Below are positions 34,637 to 47,761 of a DNA stretch of 64,000 nt, piece by piece. The position numbers were made by a program, and so were the translations under genes. The notes beneath the pieces were generated by a model. The model did not search any database. It saw only the letters and a program-made list of their open reading frames with translations, and had not been told where the DNA came from. The DNA is from Cryptomeria japonica (lineage: Eukaryota > Streptophyta > Pinopsida > Cupressales > Cupressaceae), in the NCBI RefSeq assembly GCF_030272615.1, contig NC_081414.1, positions 231,011,733 through 231,075,732 of the forward strand, written 5' to 3'. Position 1 is the stretch's first letter. Each line of letters starts with the position of its first letter.

Positions 34637-35489
34637 CTGATTGATTAAAAAATAGGTTTTAAGGACCTGAAACCTTTACATCATAGGAAGATAAAGAGCA
34701 GCAAAAGGATTAAAAGTCCACATACATAACGACTGGCCAGAAGACCAGCGAACAGAAAGAGCAGCAAAGCAACAAAACAACAAAACACAACAAAGAAACC
34801 GGGGAAACGCTACTCAGCAATTTTCTTTAGCAGGTCCTCTGCCTTTATCACCAACTCATCATAGGTAACCCCTACAGCTTTCAGCTCTTCTAGATCCTTG
34901 TTCATTTTCTTTTCCTTCCTCTTGCTTCTGGTGCGGGTTCTGGGACCTTGAGCTTCCCCTGTACCTTCAGCATCCAGGTCAATTTCTTGGATTTCCTTGT
35001 CATCATCAAGCTTACTGATGAGGGTATGAGTATTATTGGCCGAGACTTTCAGGATACTAAGGCTCTGCTCCGCGATATTCTTAAGGCACTCCTCAACTTT
35101 TCCCATGTTAGTGACAGTATCTGAGAGTGTTTTGTCACTAGTTTCCGCAAGGCTTTTTCTGTCCAGCATCTCCTTTTCAATCTTCTCAAACCTAGGGTTG
35201 AAAGCATCTTTGATGTCTTCCGCTTTAGCAATAGTGTTTTTCAGATCCTCAATGTAGTTAGCCATTGTATTCCCCTCCCCTATATTAATGGTCTCCAGAA
35301 TCAGGACTCTGTTGCATAGTTTTTTATACTCATCCACAACTTTCTTGTAACCATTAATGAGCCATTCCATAGTTTTCATAAAACCATGCAAGCCCTCGAG
35401 AGGGGGGCCTTCGGGGGGAGTCACTTTTCCAGGGGTTACCTATTCATCTTTAGGGATATGGAGGGTGGAGATAGTGTCGGTAGCCCTGA
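34637..35489 (-). mobile_element. Frag-L: inserted fragment, possibly LINE-derived
   Basis: About 853 bp present only in the right LTR of Gyp-E, replacing ~21 bp that the left LTR retains. On the minus strand it begins in mid-ORF and ends after a 3' untranslated tail with TTTTTTAATCAATCAGAA. A 5'-truncated insertion ending in such a tail, with a small target deletion and no TSD, fits a LINE-type or other target-primed event. This is an inference. A captured transcript fragment is the alternative. Confidence 0.5.
34810..35424 (-). CDS. Coiled-coil ORF in Frag-L
   Basis: About 204 codons without a stop, rare in this window. The nominal start is GTG. The frame is open further upstream through one TAG (TISTLHIPKDE-stop-VTPGK), so this is the C-terminal part of a longer protein and the first internal Met is in HGFMKTMEWLINGYKK. 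The middle is amphipathic and probably helical, with asparagine-containing heptads. Then come an acidic EIQEIDLDAEG stretch, a basic patch RTRTRSKRKEKK that could be a nuclear signal, and an acidic helix to the end (LVIKAEDLLKKIAE). It may be the ORF1-like product of a retroelement. I do not recognise the family. Confidence 0.55.
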   Translation of the reverse strand: MTPPEGPPLEGLHGFMKTMEWLINGYKKVVDEYKKLCNRVLILETINIGEGNTMANYIEDLKNTIAKAEDIKDAFNPRFEKIEKEMLDRKSLAETSDKTLSDTVTNMGKVEECLKNIAEQSLSILKVSANNTHTLISKLDDDKEIQEIDLDAEGTGEAQGPRTRTRSKRKEKKMNKDLEELKAVGVTYDELVIKAEDLLKKIAE

Positions 35490-36086
35490 TTCTAGGATAA
35501 TATTCCCTCACTCAATCGCTGGCCAATTTAGGTCTGGATTATCAAATGACAGCTGACCATCATGAGGGAGAACCATTTGGGAAAAGAAATCTTGTGATGA
35601 CATGCATTATTATGACCAACTCTTTAAGGGTGGTGCATTAAATTTACTGTAGAAAGATGATACTATCAAAATTCAAGGCTTATACTTCCTCCTTTAGGTG
35701 CCTTTGATCATTTAATTTGCATTAAAAATGGTACTTGCAAATATTTTCTTGATTTATTTCTTGGAAAATAAGCATGTATGATAGTAAGATGAGCTAGAAT
35801 TACGACGAGTAAAAGATTTGAATCTTCCAATGCTCTGACATCGATGTACAAGGGAATTTCGGGCATTGGGAGGAAAAAGGAAATGAGGTTGAAGTAGGCT
35901 TCTTGTCATCCTTCGATAAACATTGGCTCTTCATTCGATGTCGTGACATCAGGTGAAAATGGAACTTGACAATCCTAACACAAGCTTCTGATGTGTTAAG
36001 GTTCGACCGATAAGCAAGGACCGATAAGGACGACCATTAAAAAAGGGTGGATATATTTGAAAAATGACATGGAGGCTAACATAGTG

Positions 36087-36320
36087 CATCAGAGTTCTTG
36101 AAATCAAAGACAAAAAACACACTAGACAAGAATTTGGAAAGTTGTTTGAGGATGTATAAAACTAGGTATGATATGAAAGTTTTCTTTATGAAAAGACACT
36201 CACAATTTGGAGCTCTAAATGGGATAGGGGAGGGTTATGCCACACTTTCAAGCATGGTGGTAGTGGAGAAAATGATAATGTTACAATGTATAACACGAGT
36301 TTTAGTGTTGAGATGAATTT
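36087..36320 (+). pseudogene. hAT-type transposase remnant, right part
   Basis: Continues the transposase of 5040-6967 in frame beyond Gyp-E. FLKSKTKNTLDKNLESCLRM corresponds to the 'KSKLRNRL...L..L.RM' stretch of the hATC dimerisation domain, and a TRYDMKVFFMKRH tail is present. The match across the junction, together with the shared TSD, proves the insertion site. Confidence 0.6.
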
Positions 36321-37632
36321 AAGTGAACACACACACAAAGAAAAAAATAAAGATGTCTCTCAATCTCATGGTCAAGGTGAGGAGATGAATCTACAATTGG
36401 AATTGGGTAACATTTATCATTTCTAGGTATTTATACTTATTACTGTATTGCATGAATCTTTTACAAAATCCGATCTAGTGTTGATGATATTTTATATTTT
36501 TATTAGTGAGTGTTGACATGCAATTGTATTTTTTACAATTTCATTTATAAATTAATTATTAATGTGTTGGTATGTTCCATGATTCATTGTATAATTTAAA
36601 TTGTAAACATTGTCTTCAAATTTGATTTCTTAAATATTTTTTTCAATTTGAATTGATTAATAGTAATAAATGTATTATTAATAATTTCAAATTGTTATTA
36701 TGTGATATTTATTTGTATACATTACCACAAAATCACACCAATTCCCTATTTTCATTTCACATCCTGATTATTGGTATGATTATATGAGAAATCAAAAGAT
36801 GATTCAAATAATGATAGATAAATTTTAAACAATATCTAGTAGTGTTGTAATATTTCCATATTCTTGACAATTAAAGCCTAATTTTATGGTCACCACTTTT
36901 GCCAGTTGGTATCTCCTTATTGCATCAAGAAAAGCCTTTGTATCACTAGTTCCTTAACAAGTGTATTAAGTGTCTTGTAGTCGTTAGGTTGTTTCCATTG
37001 GATTGCATTGATTATTTATTGCATGTTCTCCAAAGCAAGCCTAACACCAAAATAGGTGTATTACGTCTTCATATTGTGAGTCCAAGCATGCAAAATAATA
37101 TCAGGTGGCACGTCTCATTAGATCAAATTTCTTAAGTCTATCACAAAAATGCGGCTAAACGAGAGATCACCACATATCTTTGTGTGATCAATGAACCATC
37201 TTATCCAGAATTTAGCTAGTCTATTAATAATCTTTTTTTTAAATACCGCCGATCTTATCGATTGATGATGATCAACAACCCAAGTTTAAATCTACAAAGA
37301 ATGGTTAGTTATGGGTTTTTGGCTCATGTATATGGTCCTTAATGATAGTTTCCAATTTATAGAATTCAAGCAATGCAAGAAATTACAAAAAAATGTTTGC
37401 ATAAATTTAATTTTGGGGTCTCCTATTGTTCATTTTATTTAGGAAAGGGTATTCTCAATATTCTAGGGCTTAGTTGTTGAAAACAAATACTTTGAATGCT
37501 ATAGAATTGCTAAATTGTATAATAGATTTTGATTATTCAAGTTTCTTAGGAAGCCTAGTTTTTGCATTTCTTAAAAACCTTGAATTTTAATAATGATGTT
37601 TGTAATTTCAAGAAGAGCTAAGAGGGTCTAGC
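36321..37632. other. No gene seen
   Basis: AT-rich sequence with only short frames, presumably the 3' side of the hAT element and older repeat. No terminal inverted repeat could be recognised. Confidence 0.5.
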
Positions 37633-39740
<2,108 letters not shown>

Positions 39741-39743
39741 ATG

Positions 39744-40421
39744 TTTGTTTTTTATTAAAAAAGAAACAAAACAAGGGTGTTGACCCTATACAAAGATAAG
39801 TAAAAAATGCTATATACAACTGGTCAAGAACAAACCTTTAACAACAAAGTCCAAAATAATCCATTTACAACACATTAGTAGAGCAGTTAGTAACCCACAT
39901 TAAGGGTGGGTAGAAGTTTCACCCACGACTCGAGGAAGAGTTTCTTTCCTCCATCAATGAACACCAATCACACAACACTATAATCAAGAACATTGACACA
40001 AGGGGGATAAAAAGGAATCCCCTTAGTGGGATTTCCAACACTAGAAGTAGGATGTTGAATAGGCGACAAATCCACCACTAAAGATTGGAGCAAAGCAAGA
40101 GAAATAGGTGGAAAAGTGTCCATGGATCTAAATGGGAACACATCAGTAGAACAAGGTGAAGGAGAATCCATGGGGCCTGAGAAGGCCACACTAGTAGCAA
40201 GAGGATCATCCAGTGAGTAATAATTGCCATCCTATAAAGAGTCATCAGAGGAAGAATCAAAAGCCAGGATAATTGGGTGATCACCATGAGCGTCCTTCCA
40301 CAAAGTGGCAACGCCTTTACCAGAAAGATGGGACTTCTCTTTTGTAATTGTATTGGATGTCATAAGAAGTGAATCGTTAGAATTATTAGCTTTACCAACT
40401 AAAGACAAGGCTTAGGAGTTG
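39744..40421 (-). mobile_element. LINE-like 3' fragment
   Basis: On the minus strand this ends with a T-rich tail and TTTTTTAATAAAAAACAAA, the usual end of plant non-LTR retrotransposons. It interrupts the coding blocks that flank it. Minus-strand text is Pro/Ser-rich (SMDTFPPISLALLQSLVV, NPTKGIPFYPPCVNVLDYS) with no RT motif. A clear TSD was not found. Confidence 0.45.
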
Positions 40422-40459
40422 TATTTTTGAATAAGTAGAGCTCTAAGTATGAGGCACCG

Positions 40460-41160
40460 ATGTGTGATCTTGATGACCAAAATGCCCAAATCACAAAGAA
40501 GCTAGGAGATCTTATTGGAAACTTGGTTGCTATAAGGTTGAGTGACACATTTATAGTGCAAGTAGTTGCATTGGTGGTCAACACTACTCTTTTTAGTGAG
40601 GTAATTGTTAACAAGCTTCAAGTTGATTTGAGTAAGTTACAAATTGATAATGAAAAATTGTTTGGAGAGTATTATATGATGGTGCCACTCCTCCCTTCTC
40701 CAAATGCTAGTTCTACTTCTTCTACTTCTTCCTCTTCCCAACCATCGATGTTAGATGCTTCAAGTTGAGTTCATGAGATAAAGGCCCTCAAGGATGAAGT
40801 ATCAAGGTTGAAAGATGAGCTCAAAAGGAGCAAAGAGGTTGTGTAAAGGTCAAAAGATGATGGAGCTTTAGTGACTTTCTTGAAGAGTATAATAATGTGG
40901 TGTCACTCCTCCCTTCTCCATATGCTAGTCCTACTTATTTTGCTTGTTCCTCTTCCTAGCCACCCATGTTAGATGCTTCAAATTTAATTCAAGAGATAAA
41001 GACGCTCAAGGATAAAGAAAAGAAGAAAAGAGGGTGAGAAAAGGTCAAAAGATGTCAAAGAGAAAAGAGTTAGTGATTCTCTTGAAGTGTATAATAAGGT
41101 GGTGTCACTCCTCCCTTCTGTTATTGGCCTCCAACGTTAGATGCCTCAAGTCAGTTGATT
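40460..41160 (+). pseudogene. Coiled-coil region with ~200-bp tandem repeats
   Basis: An open block at 40460-40768 with a heptad-rich LSKLQIDNEKL part and a Ser/Thr-rich run, followed by decayed repeats. The marker GGTGYCACTCCTCCCTTCT recurs at 40681, 40899 and 41101, giving spacings of 218 and 202 bp. Each unit codes for a short Ser-rich patch plus an EIKALKDEVSRLKDELKRSK-like helix, now with stops. It may be the C-terminal end of the broken gene upstream. The function is unknown. Confidence 0.5.
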
Positions 41161-41364
41161 GAAAAAGTGTTAAGTCATAGGATATCCTGCACCCTTTGCC
41201 TCATTGAAAAAGTTTGGGAGTGTTATGAAGCATCGATGGATACATTCAAACCCATGATAGGACAAAAAATAGATTAAAATATTTCCAAATCGAGTGGTCT
41301 CCTCAAGTTAAATTTCTAAAAATCTTACTTGATCATGCAAAATTTGATGTTAATAGTATTAGAT

Positions 41365-42232
41365 TGTAAGGAAGTTAAGTAGCAAAACAACTTCCTACAC
41401 TAACCTTGAGAGGAGGGTAATGCAAAAACTTTTACAGATCATCACAATAGTTACAGAAAACAAAATAGATATAAAATATTCAAACCATAACACAGTGATT
41501 TACGTGGGGAAAACCCTTTTGGGAGAAAAACCCCACACTCCAAAAGCCACCCAATATATTAATCACCAATAAACAAGAATACAATATAATTGTAGAGAAA
41601 TCTCTTCGCAGGAGTACCACTAATCAAAGATTCAAAGGTAACTCAATAGCCTTAAGACTCTTACACTCAACCTCTATCTCACACACCTCATATATAGGAG
41701 ATACAATACAAGAAACCGTCAAATGGTATTACAAAACCATGGGATAAAACCACCCAATAAGGTGTAGCCGACCTTATATCCCTTCTATATGCCTTATGAC
41801 GCGTCCCTCCCTTTTTACAACTCATTTATGTGTCCGATGTATTTTATATTTCTTGTTTCAGGAGTACAAACTTCTAGAGGCTATAACTTGAGAACTGTGT
41901 GTCCTATTGACGAACCATTTGAGCATCAAAAAGCTCGTGAAGTGCTCTATTGCCTCATAAACTGCTACGTTGTTTACACCCACTTTTCAAGGCATTTTTG
42001 GGCCTCTAAAGTCCTCAAAATTAAATTTAAACCTTTCATTGGACCCCTCCAAAACAAAAAATTTAATATCTTCAAAACTAGTTGTGATCTTGCAACGTAA
42101 CTTTACCAAAATGCTTATCTAGCCAACCAGAAGCTTCGAGGATAATTTCGCACCATTTCGTGCTCAAATGAAAACTTACAAAAAATAGTAACCTCGTGTA
42201 AATGCAAGGTTGAGACACCATTTTCCCAACAC
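41365..42232 (-). mobile_element. sLTR-M: solo Copia LTR
   Basis: On the minus strand it begins TGTTGGGAAAATGG and ends ACTTCCTTACA, about 868 bp, and includes the phrase 'gggagaaaaaccccac' common to Copia LTRs here. No internal region adjoins it. Flanking pentamers TAGAT and CAAAT differ at two positions, so any TSD is diverged. Confidence 0.68.
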
Positions 42233-42831
42233 AAATTATATTTCAAAAATCAATGAAAAATTTAATGAGTCCAAAAACATTCTTTGGCTTCATAATTTTT
42301 ATCATGACAAGTTAATCAAGGAGCTAAGGTATTATGAAGAAATGCTTCTAGTTAAGATGCCTTATGTAGACACCTAAAATTGTCCTGTCTAATTAAATAA
42401 ATATTTTTATTTAATTAATTATTTAAGCCTAATTCTTTTATTAATTAAATAAATCTTTATTTATTTAATTAATTCACTTTAGCCTCTTCTAAGACTTTTT
42501 TTAATTTAAATAAATACATTTATTTATTTATTTAAATTATCCTTTTTCCTAAATTAAATAAATATTTAATTTATTTAATTGATCATATTTTCTCTATTCA
42601 TCAAATAAATCTTTATTTATTTGATTAATTCATTAACCTTTTCTACCCTAGACACATGTCATTTATCTCTTAATTCCTACACAAGCTACCCTCTCATTAT
42701 TTTCTTATTTTCTCTACCTACCCTTTAATCCTAGCTGACCATTTATCTTTACACCTCTTAATCTTATCCCTTCATTTTCTAAAGTGTCTTCTATATAAGA
42801 GGATACTCTCCTTCATTATCAACCTTAATGA

Positions 42832-44329
42832 TGATAACTCAATGATGAACGGATAGTACCAAACCGGTACTGAGAGGGGGGGGGGGGGGTGGGGGTGTGA
42901 ATTAGTATAGACAAAAACACATTCTTAAACCGGTTTGTTAGTAGACACTGTGCATTGACAGACAAACAGTAACACCGGTCTTTAAACAGAGTAAAACCGG
43001 CAAAACCCAGAATAACTGAGACAAGCATAAACCGGTTGACACTTATCTTCTCATACAATCTAACACTTCATTTCCATTTCACCCTAGTGCATGAACAAGT
43101 AATCTATTATCAAAGATATACATATAACAGCTAGAACAACATGATTCACCGCTTGACAGAAAACAACATAGCATCACATGAAGAAGACATCACATATGAC
43201 ACACATATTTTTCACATGGAAACCCAACTGGGAAAAACCATGGTGGGGATGAATACCCACAAGCTTGTTTTAGAACTCTTTAGAAGTCCGCTCTATTAGG
43301 AGCCTTGTCCGGTTAAAGACTAATACAATAGGTTCTGTTAGGAACCAATCCTGTTAGGGATCACGCGATTAAGGGATGGCTAGAATACTCGGTTAAAGGT
43401 TAAACCCTATTAAAGGTTACCTTGTTAGAGGATTTCAAGAACTCAATGGTTTTGAGTCACCCTGTTAAAGGATTTACAACAAGCCGGTTAAAGCTACCCT
43501 GTTAAGGGATTTCCTGACTGTTGAAGTGGTTAGAGATCAATAGGTATACAATGATCTGGTAACAACACCCAATGCCAATCCAGATCAACTTTAGCTCCTC
43601 TTCACCTTCTGCACTTACACTCTGCAGGTATCACTTCACTCTTCTGGTCTGGCAAGAATCGCGTATCTCTTCACTTGGATACTCACACACAACTTTTGCA
43701 ACAACCTCAGAAAGAAGGACAACATCGATCTTATAGGAAAAAAGATAGGTCGGTAGCATAAACCCTAAACCCTAAACCTTTTAGGTTAAGGAATTCAAAT
43801 GGTTCAATCCTAACTGTTGAGCATACTGCACTAAATGCAATAGTCTTGATCCAATCTCAAGCCATTCTCCATCGTTCCTTTTCCACCGATTTCATGGCGG
43901 CTGATAACCCATCACGCATTATCACCGTTTATAGGCTTCACACATTCCCAAGGTAGATGGGAACAATCTCCTTCATGCAAGATCCTTCACGCGCACAAGG
44001 CTGACATGGCAACATGATCTGTTCTTCGTTACAATGCTAGCTCATCACACAAAGTCACCAGTTGAGCCACACAGGCTTGAAGCACTTCAACCAGAAACCT
44101 TGAAGTTGAGACTACCAACCGATAGTCATACAAAGCTTCGATGTGCCGATTCCCATAACCATATGCTGGTTCACCTTGAACAAACACACCGATTCACTTT
44201 GGCACAAATGCCGCTTCACAGTGTTATACTGGTTCTCATATATACCGCTTCTCTCCTCTTCAGCATATTGACACCAATGACAACATACAATGTCATTATA
44301 TCCTCATACCGGTTCACATAATGCCAACA
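42832..44329 (-). repeat. Cop-G 3' LTR
   Basis: TGATAACTCAATGATG...ATGCCAACA in plus reading. It contains a lengthened G run (42876-42896), a cluster of GTTAAAGG-like units (43310-43515) and three telomere-like AAACCCT units at 43760-43778. Confidence 0.94.
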
Positions 44330-44360
44330 ATCCCCCCCTTTGGCATTGATGGCAATATAC
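44263..44360 (-). other. Inverted repeat bracketing the Cop-G PPT
   Basis: The arm at 44263-44282 in the LTR and the arm at 44341-44360 beyond the PPT are complementary at 16 of 20 positions, core ATATTG-x-CA-x-CAATG. The PPT and LTR terminus lie between. Confidence 0.62.
44330..44343 (-). other. Cop-G polypurine tract
   Basis: CCAAAGGGGGGGAT on the minus strand, adjacent to the 3' LTR. Confidence 0.85.
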
Positions 44361-44667
44361 AAAGATATCTCTCCGCTTCACATCTTCTCCCCCAAATTCT
44401 ACAGATATCTTCTCAGTTTCTTTTCTTCTCCCCCTTTGACAACAATGCCAAAGTGGAGGCACACGCTTCCCTGTTCCATTATGTTGCTCCCCCTAAGGAG
44501 TAGCATCCTTCAACACATCAATCCTGAAGAAAGATTTGACTATGCAATACCTGATTGATGTGGAGCATATACCTTTAATTCACCTCCTGAAGGGGCAACA
44601 CCCCTAATTCACTTCTTAAGTACATAAATGTAGCCTTTGGGAGAGGCTTGGTGAATATGTTTGCTAA

Positions 44668-45399
44668 CTACTCCTTACTGGAGACATGTTCCTGTGCAAT
44701 CTCTTTGTTCTGAACTTTTTCCCTCAAGAAATGATATTTAAGCTCAAAGTGCTTGGTTCTAGAATACAAAACCGAATTCTTGGAGATGTTAATTGCACTA
44801 GTATTGTCACAAAATATACTTACCGGTTCAGATACAGGAACTTTGAAGCCATTTAATACATGCTTCATCCAAATTGTCTGAGTGTAGTTCATGAAAGCTG
44901 CAACATACTCTGCTTCTGCTGTAGACTGAGAGATACAACTCTGCTTCTTACTCATCCATGAGACCAGTCTACCACCGAGAAAGAATGCACCACCAGTTGT
45001 GCTCTTCCGGTCATCTACATTACCTGCCCAATCAGCATCTGTGAATACTTTCAAGTTGAAGTCCTTGCTATATGGATACCACAATCCATAATCAATAGTT
45101 CCCTTCAGATACCTAAGAATCTGCTTGACTGCAATCGAGTAGGATTCTCTTGGGCTTTTCTAGAACCTTGCAATAATGCCAACTACATGTGCAATATCTG
45201 GTCTACTATGCACTACATAATGCAACTTACCAATCATTGATCGGTATTCCTTCTCATCAACCAATGTCGAGTCATCCTCTTTGGATAATTTACAACTGGT
45301 CACCATAGGTGTACCAACCCGTTTGCTATCTTCCATGCCAAAGGTCTTCAACACCTCTTTGACATACTTGGACTGAGTGATAAAGATTCCATCTTTCAT
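44668..45399 (-). pseudogene. pol: Cop-G RNase H and RT connection
   Basis: The upstream block (45160-45399) has DGIFITQSKYVKEVLKTFGM, TPMVTSCKLSKED and YRSMIGKLHYVVHSRPDI. After a stop near 45160 the RNase H block follows with VFTDADWAGNVDDRKSTTGG, SWMSKKQSCISQSTAEAEY, FCDNTSAINISKNSVLYSRT and HFELKYHFLREKVQ. It closes at 'EHVSSKE' before the last 'ADIFTKPL' phrase, which is visible in altered form further on. The acidic residues of the RNase H site are present. Confidence 0.88.
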
Positions 45400-45408
45400 C
45401 TGCTGGAT

Positions 45409-46014
45409 CTACAGTCCAATGAAGAACTTAATCTCCCCTATGAGTGACATTTCAAACTCTTTCTTCATCTCATCTACAAACTTATGACTCATCTTGTCAT
45501 CTCCACCAAAGATAATGTCATCAACAACTACCTCACAGATCAGGATTTGATCTCCTTCAGACTTCAAGTAGATATTGCTATCTTCACTTGTTCTCTCAAA
45601 TCCAATCTTCACAAGATGGGAGTGCAGGTGTTCATACCATGCTCTAGGTGCCTTCTTTAGAACATATAAGGCTTTATGTAGCCTACACACCATGTCACTG
45701 TCTTCAGATAGGGAAAACCCATCTGGTTGCTCTATATACACTTCCTCTTGAAGTACACCATTTAGGAATGCAGATTTTACATCCATTTGATATACTTTGA
45801 ATCCTTTAAAAGCTGCATATGCAAGAAGCATATGAACTCCTTCCAATCTGCCTACAAGAGCAAAGGTTTCTCCATAGTCTTCTCCTTCTTCTTGGGCATA
45901 TCCTTTACACACCAGTTTGGCTTTGTTTCTAATCACTGTGTCATCCTCATTCAGCTTATTTCTAAAAACCCATTTGGTACCAATGACATTTTTATGCTCC
46001 GGTCTGGGTACCAA
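45409..46014 (-). pseudogene. pol: Cop-G reverse transcriptase
   Basis: 201 residues open: [79 protein letters not shown] and the catalytic box as [11 protein letters not shown]. The usual YVDD is VVDD, and the usual 'YGLKQAPR' is YVLKKAPR. Both Asp residues of the box are kept. Confidence 0.9.
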
Positions 46015-46098
46015 AGACCATGTACCATTTTTCTCTATCTGGTCAAGTTCCTTTTACATTGCCTTGATCCAGTCTTCATCTTTATGTGCCTCTTTGAA

Positions 46099-47280
46099 TT
46101 ATTTAGGCTCAAATTCAAAGATCATACATGAGTTTTCTCTGACCTTTCTTCTTATAAGGATTCCTGCATCCTTATCTCCTATGATCTGCTTAGGATCATG
46201 ATTCAGCTTGACATACTGAGGAATGGTCTTGATAGATTCCTCTTTCTTTTCTTCTTCATCCTCATCTCTATCAGTATCAGCATCTACATCTACCGGTGCA
46301 GGAACACTGTTACTGGTACTTGGTTGATTGACAACCGGTTCATTTACCACTTGCTCATGACCAGTTTCCTTAGTTTTCTCAGAGGTTTCATCAACTCTTA
46401 CATTGATGCTTTCCATAATTCTCTTGAGTCCTATTATTGAAACACTTGAGAGATTTTCTCTTGGTGGAATACCCTAGGAATATTCCCTCATCACATTTCG
46501 CATCAAATTTGCTCTGGTGTTTGCTCCTCTTGATGTAGCATTTGCTACCAAACACTCTAAAGTAGCTAACCACAGGTGTCCTACTGGTCCAATACTCATA
46601 AGGAGTTTTATCCTTACCTTTCTTGATGAGTACCCAGTTCATTGTGTAGACTGCAGTGCTAACCGCTTCTCTCCAAAAGGTGTGGGCTACCTTTCCTTGA
46701 ATCAACATAGTTCTAGTTGCTTCAACCACAGTCCGGTTATTCCTCTCTACTAGGCCATTCTATTGTGGAGTCTGGGGGGCAAACAGTTGTCTCTTGATGC
46801 CATGTTCTTCACAGTACTTGTTGAATTCACTGGAAGTGAATTCCCCTCCTTGATCAGTTCTCAAGCACTTGATTCTTTTAATGCTTTCCTTCTCTACTAA
46901 ATCTCTGAAAGCTTTGAACTTTACAAAAGCTTCAGACTTATCTTTCAAGAATGTGACCCACATCATTCTTGAGAAGTCATTAGTGAGAATCATGAAGTAC
47001 CTATCACCCTGCACACTCCTAGTTTTCATAGGACCACACAAATTAGTATGCACAAGATCAAGCAAATTGTCAGCAGTGAAAGATTTACCTTTAAAGGTTG
47101 AGGAAGACATTTTGCCCAATTGACACTCTCTGCACAAGGTATTTTCTGGTTTTCTTAGCACCGACAACCCTCTAACTGCCTTGATCTTACTAGCCTTCAC
47201 AATGTTATCAAAGTTTACATGGCAGAGTCTCCTATGCCATATCCAACTATCATCAAATTTAGCCATAAGACATGTACTTA
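46099..47280 (-). pseudogene. pol: Cop-G integrase with first Asp changed
   Basis: The zinc part has IWHRRLCHVNFDNIVK and CRECQLGK complete. The first catalytic Asp of 'HTDLCGP' is Asn: the codon at 47042-47044 reads AAT (HTNLCGP). The second Asp (LRTDQGGEF) and the Glu (NGLVERNN) remain. A TAG replaces a Gln in 'PQQNG'. The C-terminal part is SKCYIKRSKHQSKFDAKCDE. A linker block follows, 46099-46416, rich in Asp and Glu (DVDADTDRDEDEEEKKEE). Confidence 0.88.
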
Positions 47281-47404
47281 TATTTGCATTCAGCTGAAAT
47301 AGGTTACCTTTGGTCTACATGCCGGTGGCCACCAATTCACCATTCTTTCCTTTGATTCTGCATACTCCATTCTTGAATTCCAGAGTGAGACCACTGTCAT
47401 TTAG

Positions 47405-47749
47405 CTAAGCAACACTTAGAAGGTTGTGTCTAAGACCATCAACCCAATACACATTGTCAACACTACTCTTTCTATTTAGAGAGATGGACCCTCTGCCTTT
47501 GACCATGCATGGTGCATCATTTCCAAAGTGAACCACACCACCATCATACTCTTTGAAGGATAGAAACTTGCTTCGGTCACCAGTCATATGGTGAGAACAA
47601 CCACTATCAATGATCCACTCATTGGAATTATCAAACCGAGAGACAAGAGCCTTCCTGTCTGACACATCTTCCTTGACAACAACAAACACAATATCTTCAT
47701 TTTCTTCATCTTCTGATTCCTCATCTATGACACCTTCATCAGCTGCCAC
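47405..47749 (-). pseudogene. pol: Cop-G protease
   Basis: Aspartic protease with intact WIIDSGCSHHMTGDRSKF, then GGVVHFGNDAPCMVKGRGSI and VYWVDGLRHNLLSVA, ending at a TAG. The domain is otherwise full length for the family. An acidic linker (EESEDEENEDIVFV) precedes it. Confidence 0.88.
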
Positions 47750-47761
47750 AAAACAGTTTCT

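Larger units (their letters stand above)
6968..36081 (-). mobile_element. Gyp-E: nested-in, non-autonomous Gypsy-like LTR element
   Basis: Two LTRs of one family bound this element, and the 5-bp TSD TAGTG occurs at 6963-6967 and 36082-36086. The LTR ends are TG...CA, with TG changed to TA in the right copy. The primer site next to the right LTR reads TGGAGACTCTGTTGGGGA, the style of Tat-like Gypsy elements, so the element runs on the minus strand with its 5' LTR at the right. After removing Cop-A, Cop-B and Cop-C the internal region is only about 1.9 kb. It holds a single ORF and no visible protease, RT, RNase H or integrase. It therefore looks like a non-autonomous (LARD or TR-GAG style) element of about 5.2 kb that later received three Copia insertions. 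Confidence 0.85.
33641..36081 (-). repeat. Gyp-E 5' LTR, interrupted
   Basis: TATTGGCTG...GCTAACA in plus reading, collinear with 6968-8637 except for the guest at 34637-35489. It is followed by TSD TAGTG. Confidence 0.88.

Noticed and set aside
40681-41120. CRISPR-like array
   Set aside because: Three diverged units with ~200-bp spacing that encode coiled-coil text. There are no short identical repeats, and the window is a eukaryotic genome.
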